From: Chryseobacterium sp. HSC-36S06
GTDB taxonomy: Bacteria > Bacteroidota > Bacteroidia > Flavobacteriales > Weeksellaceae
NCBI RefSeq assembly: GCF_024171485.1
Contig: NZ_JALJZX010000001.1
Span: 1 to 64,000 of the forward strand
Direction: 5' to 3'
Length of the DNA: 64,000 nt
How positions within the stretch are numbered: the first letter of the stretch is position 1; each line of letters opens with the position of its first letter. Below, one piece after another: positions 60,361-64,000 of the stretch. The position numbers and the translations under genes are program-made. The notes beneath the pieces were generated by a model that had not been told where the DNA came from, did no database searches, and saw only the letters and a program-made list of their open reading frames with translations.

Positions 60361-61253
60361 TGAATAAAATGCAAATGAGAAAAGATTTACAATTTGGACC
60401 TGCATCAAACAGGTTCCGATATTCCCCAACTTGCCCCTGCGGTAAATCAAACAGAGACGGTAAATTTTGTCCAGACAAGAGTGATCCAAACGCAGGATAC
60501 TGCCATTCATGTGGTAAAACTTTTTTTGGAGACAAAGAAGCATCTTTAAAAATAATTAAGCCATTACCCCCAGGAACCATACCTCCATCTCAACATCCCT
60601 ATAAATTAATGATGGGCACTTTAAAGCACTATAACAATAATAACTTTATCGCTTTTTGTAAGGCGCTTTTTCCCGATCGAAATGTTGCTGGGCATGCCAA
60701 GACCTACGGCATTGGGACTTCTAACCTTAACCAAGGTAAAAGCACAATTTTTTGGCAAATAGATATGGATTGTAAAGTTCGGGCTGGTAAGATAATTAAG
60801 TACGATGCCTGCACAGGAAAACGACAGCAACATTCGGTATTAGCTCGGAATGTAACTTGGGCACACAAAGCCTGTAAAGTCGAAAATTTCAACTTGAAAC
60901 AATGCCTATTTGGCCTACATCTGACTACAGGTAATAATAAAACAATAGCTGTAGTAGAATCTGAAAAAACTGCATTTTTAATGTCTCTTATAGATGAAAG
61001 TCGCATATGGGTAGCAACCGGAGGTAAAGAAAACTTCAAATACGACTTACTTATCGACTTGAAGGGAAGAAATGTGATAGCTTACCCTGATAATGGCGAG
61101 TTTGAAAATTGGAAAGCTAAAGCACTGAAACTTGGAATCTATGGGATAAATATTTTTGTCTCAGACATACTAGAAAAACCTACACTTCCAAACGGCTGGG
61201 ATCTAGCAGATCAACTAATTCACAGTATCCAATCAAAAGAAACTGCACCATAA
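60360..61253 (+). CDS. DUF6371/primase-like zinc and Toprim protein
   Basis: A 297-residue protein starting at MNKMQMRKDLQFGPASNRF. A zinc ribbon follows (CPCGKSNRDGKFC and YCHSCGKTFFG), then a Toprim-like core with AVVESEKTAFLMSLI near residue 205 and NVIAYPDNGEFENW near residue 245. This is the layout of DUF6371 proteins, which sit behind RepA-type ATPases in Bacteroidota mobile elements and probably act as primases. I prefer ATG 60360 to the in-frame GTG 60315, since the latter lies inside the palindrome cluster. Confidence 0.8.
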   Translation: MNKMQMRKDLQFGPASNRFRYSPTCPCGKSNRDGKFCPDKSDPNAGYCHSCGKTFFGDKEASLKIIKPLPPGTIPPSQHPYKLMMGTLKHYNNNNFIAFCKALFPDRNVAGHAKTYGIGTSNLNQGKSTIFWQIDMDCKVRAGKIIKYDACTGKRQQHSVLARNVTWAHKACKVENFNLKQCLFGLHLTTGNNKTIAVVESEKTAFLMSLIDESRIWVATGGKENFKYDLLIDLKGRNVIAYPDNGEFENWKAKALKLGIYGINIFVSDILEKPTLPNGWDLADQLIHSIQSKETAP

Positions 61254-61717
61254 GAATGGGGTCCATTTTGAAGTACACAATTTGGAATCAAATACCAGAT
61301 CAACAGCGCTCCGAATACAATATATAAGTGATAATTATGTTGCGGAGTGCAAAACTGTATTCATTCCATTTCCCAGAGAGGGAGAGAGAGGACCATCCAG
61401 TGAACAGGGCGAAACATATTCACTTCTTATATAAATATGCTACATTATTAAATTCCCTGATATTATATAGAACCACCCTGTTAATGATGTTGTATGCGGA
61501 TTATTACCAGTCAATCCCTCGTGCAAATTACTAGAATGGATTCTCAGAGCCTTAAAAGTGGTTTGAATAGCGTGAACGGAGAATATGGTGATGGATTGAA
61601 CTCACACCCATCGACTGAGACCATACTGTAATTTTGGGCTTGTGGTCAGGTATCCGGCGATAGAAAGTCGCATCTATCAAATTTGCACCGATAGACAGTC
61701 GCACAATAGGAAATGTT
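61254..61717. other. Gap with two spaced direct repeats
   Basis: No supported gene. CGATAGANAGTCGCA occurs at 61658-61672 and 61689-61703, 31 bases apart, that is about three helical turns, in front of a small HTH-like frame. This spacing suggests a protein-binding site. Confidence 0.5.
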
Positions 61718-61831
61718 ATGGATATTGAACAGATTAAGAAGAATATCAGGAAGAGAGCACGAAGCCAAGGCAAGACGATACAGGAACTCAGACAGTCATT
61801 AGGTTATGGACGTAACAATATCAATAGATGA
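61718..61831 (+). CDS. Small HTH-like open frame of 37 residues
   Basis: Reads MDIEQIKKNIRKRARSQGKT then IQELRQSLGYGRNNINR. The second half has the rhythm of the first helices of an XRE-type helix-turn-helix, but it stops early, so it may be a truncated regulator. Codon use is less AT-rich than nearby genes. Confidence 0.35.
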   Translation: MDIEQIKKNIRKRARSQGKTIQELRQSLGYGRNNINR

Positions 61832-62213
61832 ACAGGAGAATGAGCCATGAATAAGCTTCACGCCATTGAGACGCATTAAATATTCCAGTGCATAACCTTT
61901 TCAGGTGAAGGACATGAGCAGCACCACCCGATCAAGTTATACAGGTTTCGTTTTCGTCTGAGAAACGAAACCAATTAAGATAGCATGTAATGAAGGTGAC
62001 ATGAGCAGCAAAACGAGTTTGAATTCTGAATATGGAATCACGAAACATCTAGGGGCGGGGTTTATCTTAAGTTCAATTCACATGATTTTTTTTGAGCCCC
62101 CATATCCGTATACTTATCCCTAAAGCTTTCCCCTAAGCATAACGAATATCCACCGGGAATTTATATATTTGCTATTCAAATTTTAACGAAACAGCGTTAG
62201 CATTTTATACTAC
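61832..62213. other. Repeat and hairpin stretch
   Basis: No gene. It holds a direct repeat of TGAAGG(T)GACATGAGCAGCA at 61906-61923 and 61990-62010, and a perfect 10-bp hairpin GGTTTCGTTT/AAACGAAACC at 61944-61972. The -7 box TATATTTG at 62164-62171 is a possible promoter for the RNA that follows. A transfer origin would fit such features, but there is no relaxase gene in view. Confidence 0.45.
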
Positions 62214-62325
62214 CTTGCGGAATCTGGTAAATTCAAAAATTTAGGTGTAGATAAATATGCGAATGCTCATGCTTAGGCGTGGGCTTTCCTATTTATTTCC
62301 TAATGGCTTACCAGAGCCCCGCAAG
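62214..62325 (+). ncRNA. Candidate structured RNA, four nested helices
   Basis: P1 CTTGCGG/CCGCAAG (62214-62220 with 62319-62325), P2 TCTGGTAA/TTACCAGA (62223-62230 with 62308-62315), P3 GATAAATA with TATTTATT (62250-62257 with 62290-62297), and P4 GCTCATGC/GCGTGGGC (62265-62272 with 62277-62284) capped by TTAG. Three G-T pairs in P4 would be weak in DNA but fine in RNA on the plus strand, as would the one in P3. A -7 promoter box lies 43 bases before P1. It could be a cis-regulatory leader of the gene at 62400 or a free RNA. I do not know a named family for it. Confidence 0.6.
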
Positions 62326-62399
62326 AATAGATATGGCTAAGTTCCACGCTGTTTGTTTTATTAATAGTACGAGGAACAGTACAGATAGAAAAACACACC

Positions 62400-63056
62400 A
62401 TGCAAACTCTTAAAATTACTATTCAGCAAGGCTTCGAACAATTTCTAAACACTTTTCTATTCAGCCAGTCCGATCTGCCGGAAAGCAGTTCAGATAACTT
62501 TTATCAATTAGGAGATTTGGCGCTGAATACTAGTGTAGAAAACTATCAAATCTCCGACAAAAATGGGATGGGGCATTTTGAAAACATTATGACACTAATG
62601 CAAGATGACGATTTCAGCGAAGCAAGAGAAAACATTCTCTCCCTTTATCACGAAAGCCCCGCCAAAAACATTATTAATGAATTGATGCAGGCTCAAAACA
62701 AAGCTTATTGGACCCAATATAATGCATCTGAATTAGATGATAGTGATATAAAGTTTGCCTATCTTCAAACCCAATGTCAACCTCTTCAGATAAAGGCTTT
62801 TTTAACAAATCATTTTGCAGATATTTTTACATTTCTTTATATAGTAGATGGTAAAATATCAAAGGAATGCTATGATGATTTATTACTTAAATACGGTCAG
62901 ACAAAGGATATTAGTGAAATCAGAAACAACATGGAAACTGGCATCCATGATCCAGCACACATTTGTATATTTGACGATGAAAGTGCTCGTTTAAACCAGG
63001 AGGCATACAAACGTTACTGCACTAGTAGGATTAAACTTCGAAAGAAGTCGCTGTAG
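62400..63056 (+). CDS. Hypothetical protein of element 2
   Basis: A 218-residue soluble, mostly helical, acidic protein starting MQTLKITIQQGFEQFLNTFL. No domain is recognised. It follows the candidate structured RNA by 75 bases and may be controlled by it. The middle MTLMQDDDFSEARENILSLY and the Tyr/Gln-rich AYWTQYNASELDDSDIKFAY give no clue to function. It is probably element cargo. Confidence 0.65.
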   Translation: MQTLKITIQQGFEQFLNTFLFSQSDLPESSSDNFYQLGDLALNTSVENYQISDKNGMGHFENIMTLMQDDDFSEARENILSLYHESPAKNIINELMQAQNKAYWTQYNASELDDSDIKFAYLQTQCQPLQIKAFLTNHFADIFTFLYIVDGKISKECYDDLLLKYGQTKDISEIRNNMETGIHDPAHICIFDDESARLNQEAYKRYCTSRIKLRKKSL

Positions 63057-63179
63057 TAGTCCTTCCATATAATTTTAAGAAAATTAGACCATTAAATTAT
63101 GTTTCCAGCCGCACTGATAAATTTCGTGAAAACTTTTTTATAAAATATTAATTATAATTAAAAATATTAATATATTTCT

Positions 63180-63257
63180 TAACTTTGATGAACATAAATG
63201 ATGTAAAAGAGGTCCGTAAATCACGGGCGAAGGCCACCGAAAGGTGGCTTTTTTAAC
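63180..63257 (+). ncRNA. Candidate short terminated transcript
   Basis: A TAACTTTG box at 63180-63187 is followed about 45 bases later by a terminator at 63233-63254: stem GCCACC/GGTGGC with a GAAA loop and six T. A small hairpin CCGT/ACGG lies between. A promoter and a terminator this close suggest a short RNA or an attenuated leader. Confidence 0.4.
63233..63254 (+). terminator. GNRA-loop terminator
   Basis: Six-pair stem GCCACC/GGTGGC with GAAA loop and a run of six T. Confidence 0.85.
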
Positions 63258-63415
63258 GCCATGTGACGCATAAAGGTGTGGTCTTATTACTCTTTAAGGA
63301 TGGTGCTTCCATGTATACCATGACTATTTTGGTATAAACTTTGTAAAACTTATTACAGAAAATAAAGACTTTAAACGTTTCATACGTTTATTTTTTTTTC
63401 ATCATTTGTGTTTGG

Positions 63416-63441
63416 ACCCCGCGATTGCGGGGTTCTTTTTG
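63416..63441 (+). terminator. Second terminator
   Basis: Stem ACCCCGC/GCGGGGT with GATT loop, followed by TCTTTTT. Between the two terminators (63258-63415) no gene is supported. Confidence 0.82.
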
Positions 63442-64000
63442 TTTATAGATAAATATTTTACAACATACTGGAAAGCACGCACGCAGGTGAAAAGTGTCTA
63501 TTGACATAGGTTCGCATTTTTTCTTACAAAGCAGTGGAGAGGGATGGCAAAGACAGCGGTATGACGGTGTGCCGGAGCTAAAATAAAATATGAAATTCCC
63601 GGTATGCCGGCATACTGCTGTGCGCGGTTGCGGAAGCGTATAGACGGCAGGAACGAAACGGACGGGGACGTCCGTGAAGTGGATGCCGGCTATGTGCTGG
63701 AGGAACATGGGAAAGGATTGGCAAGAGACTTTCGCTCAACAAAAACTAAAGGGGCTGGAAAGACAGCGGTATGGAGGGAAGGAAAAAAATGCTTATAGAT
63801 GCTGGAAGCGGGGCAATGGGAAGGAAGGGCAAAAGCTATTTTTTATCTGACCGGAATACTGCTGTGCGCGGTGCCGAAGTGCATAGCCTGCCCCTACACT
63901 TTCTGCTGAAAAAAAGCAGGCTATGGACTGCAGGCACAGGGACCTTTCAAGACTGAACTGTCGATTTGCGCACTGGAACGGTGAAAGGGTCTTCTAATTG
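63442..64000. repeat. GC-richer stretch with long direct repeats, no gene assigned
   Basis: A 22-bp repeat CCGGNATACTGCTGTGCGCG and following GT occurs at 63607-63628 and 63851-63872, and AAAGACAGCGGTATG at 63549-63563 and 63759-63773. The composition is clearly richer in G and C than the rest of the window. Open frames exist on both strands but look like shadows. This resembles the region before the transfer genes of Bacteroidota ICEs; it is inference only. Confidence 0.5.

Larger units (their letters stand above)
57013..64000. mobile_element. Second integrative element in tandem (partial)
   Basis: It begins right after the second ssrA repeat with an integrase and continues with HTH, RepA-type and primase-like genes, the usual order at the integrase end of Bacteroidota ICEs and mobilisable elements. 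No third ssrA repeat is found up to 64000, so its right end lies outside. Confidence 0.7.

Noticed and set aside
61328-61534. Open frame of 68 residues after the primase-like gene
   Set aside because: Composition and sequence look random, and no start signal or family pattern is visible.
63388-63956. Open frames on both strands in the GC-richer end region
   Set aside because: They overlap each other and the terminator at 63416, cross direct repeats, and have no recognisable motif.

Overview
The window looks like a chromosome segment from a member of the Bacteroidota, class Flavobacteriia, most likely a Chryseobacterium/Kaistella-type Weeksellaceae. This is inferred from the moderate to high AT content, promoters of the TTTG-N19-23-TANNTTTG type, the ExbB-ExbD-ExbD-TonB gene order, many lipoproteins with a short SC lipobox, and a tmRNA with an ALAA-type tag. 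No database search was possible, so the genus is a guess.

Backbone (1 to about 25727). The left edge carries three tandem minus-strand promoters that probably drive an rRNA operon starting just outside the window. Then follow a minus-strand envelope block (TPR protein, PstS-like lipoprotein, small membrane protein, TonB, two ExbD, ExbB), leuS, a family 2 glycosyltransferase, waaA, an NlpC/P60 hydrolase, a frameshifted GxxExxY gene, an O-methyltransferase, an OmpA-type lipoprotein, tilS, dsbD, and a run of small lipoprotein, membrane and regulatory genes. The block ends with a GC-rich double-hairpin element and the tmRNA gene ssrA.

Island 1 (25728 to 57012) is inserted in ssrA. Its two ends carry a 298-bp direct repeat of the 3' three quarters of ssrA with three mismatches. 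A tyrosine integrase sits just inside the left end, and a GTAGCCAA pair occurs near both ends. Cargo in order: a divergent polymerase-like protein, a very AT-rich gap with long homopolymers, a serine recombinase, a gene remnant, and then the most striking part of the window: an array of twelve integron-type gene cassettes (32511 to about 43000) with eleven complete attC sites and one half site. No integron integrase is recognisable here, so it is a CALIN (cluster of attC sites lacking an integrase). Each cassette starts with a sequence complementary to the end of its own attC, the closure signature expected of integron cassettes. Cargo includes DUF2695 plus SMI1/KNR4, a CPBP protease, a HExxH peptidase, a HEPN-like protein, DUF2071, a DUF2947-like protein and many secreted or lipoproteins. 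To the right lies a composite type I restriction locus: hsdM, a GmrSD-type DUF262/HNH protein, a second frameshifted hsdM, hsdS, two unknown genes, and hsdR.

Element 2 (57013 to beyond 64000) begins directly after the second ssrA repeat with its own tyrosine integrase, then an excisionase-like HTH protein, a RepA-type ATPase, a palindrome cluster, a DUF6371/primase-like protein, a repeat-rich stretch, a strongly structured candidate RNA (62214-62325), one unknown gene and a GC-richer repeat-containing stretch. Its right end is not in the window.

Taken together, ssrA acts as an integration hotspot holding two elements in tandem. The first carries restriction genes and a cassette array that could be reshuffled if an integron integrase were supplied in trans.
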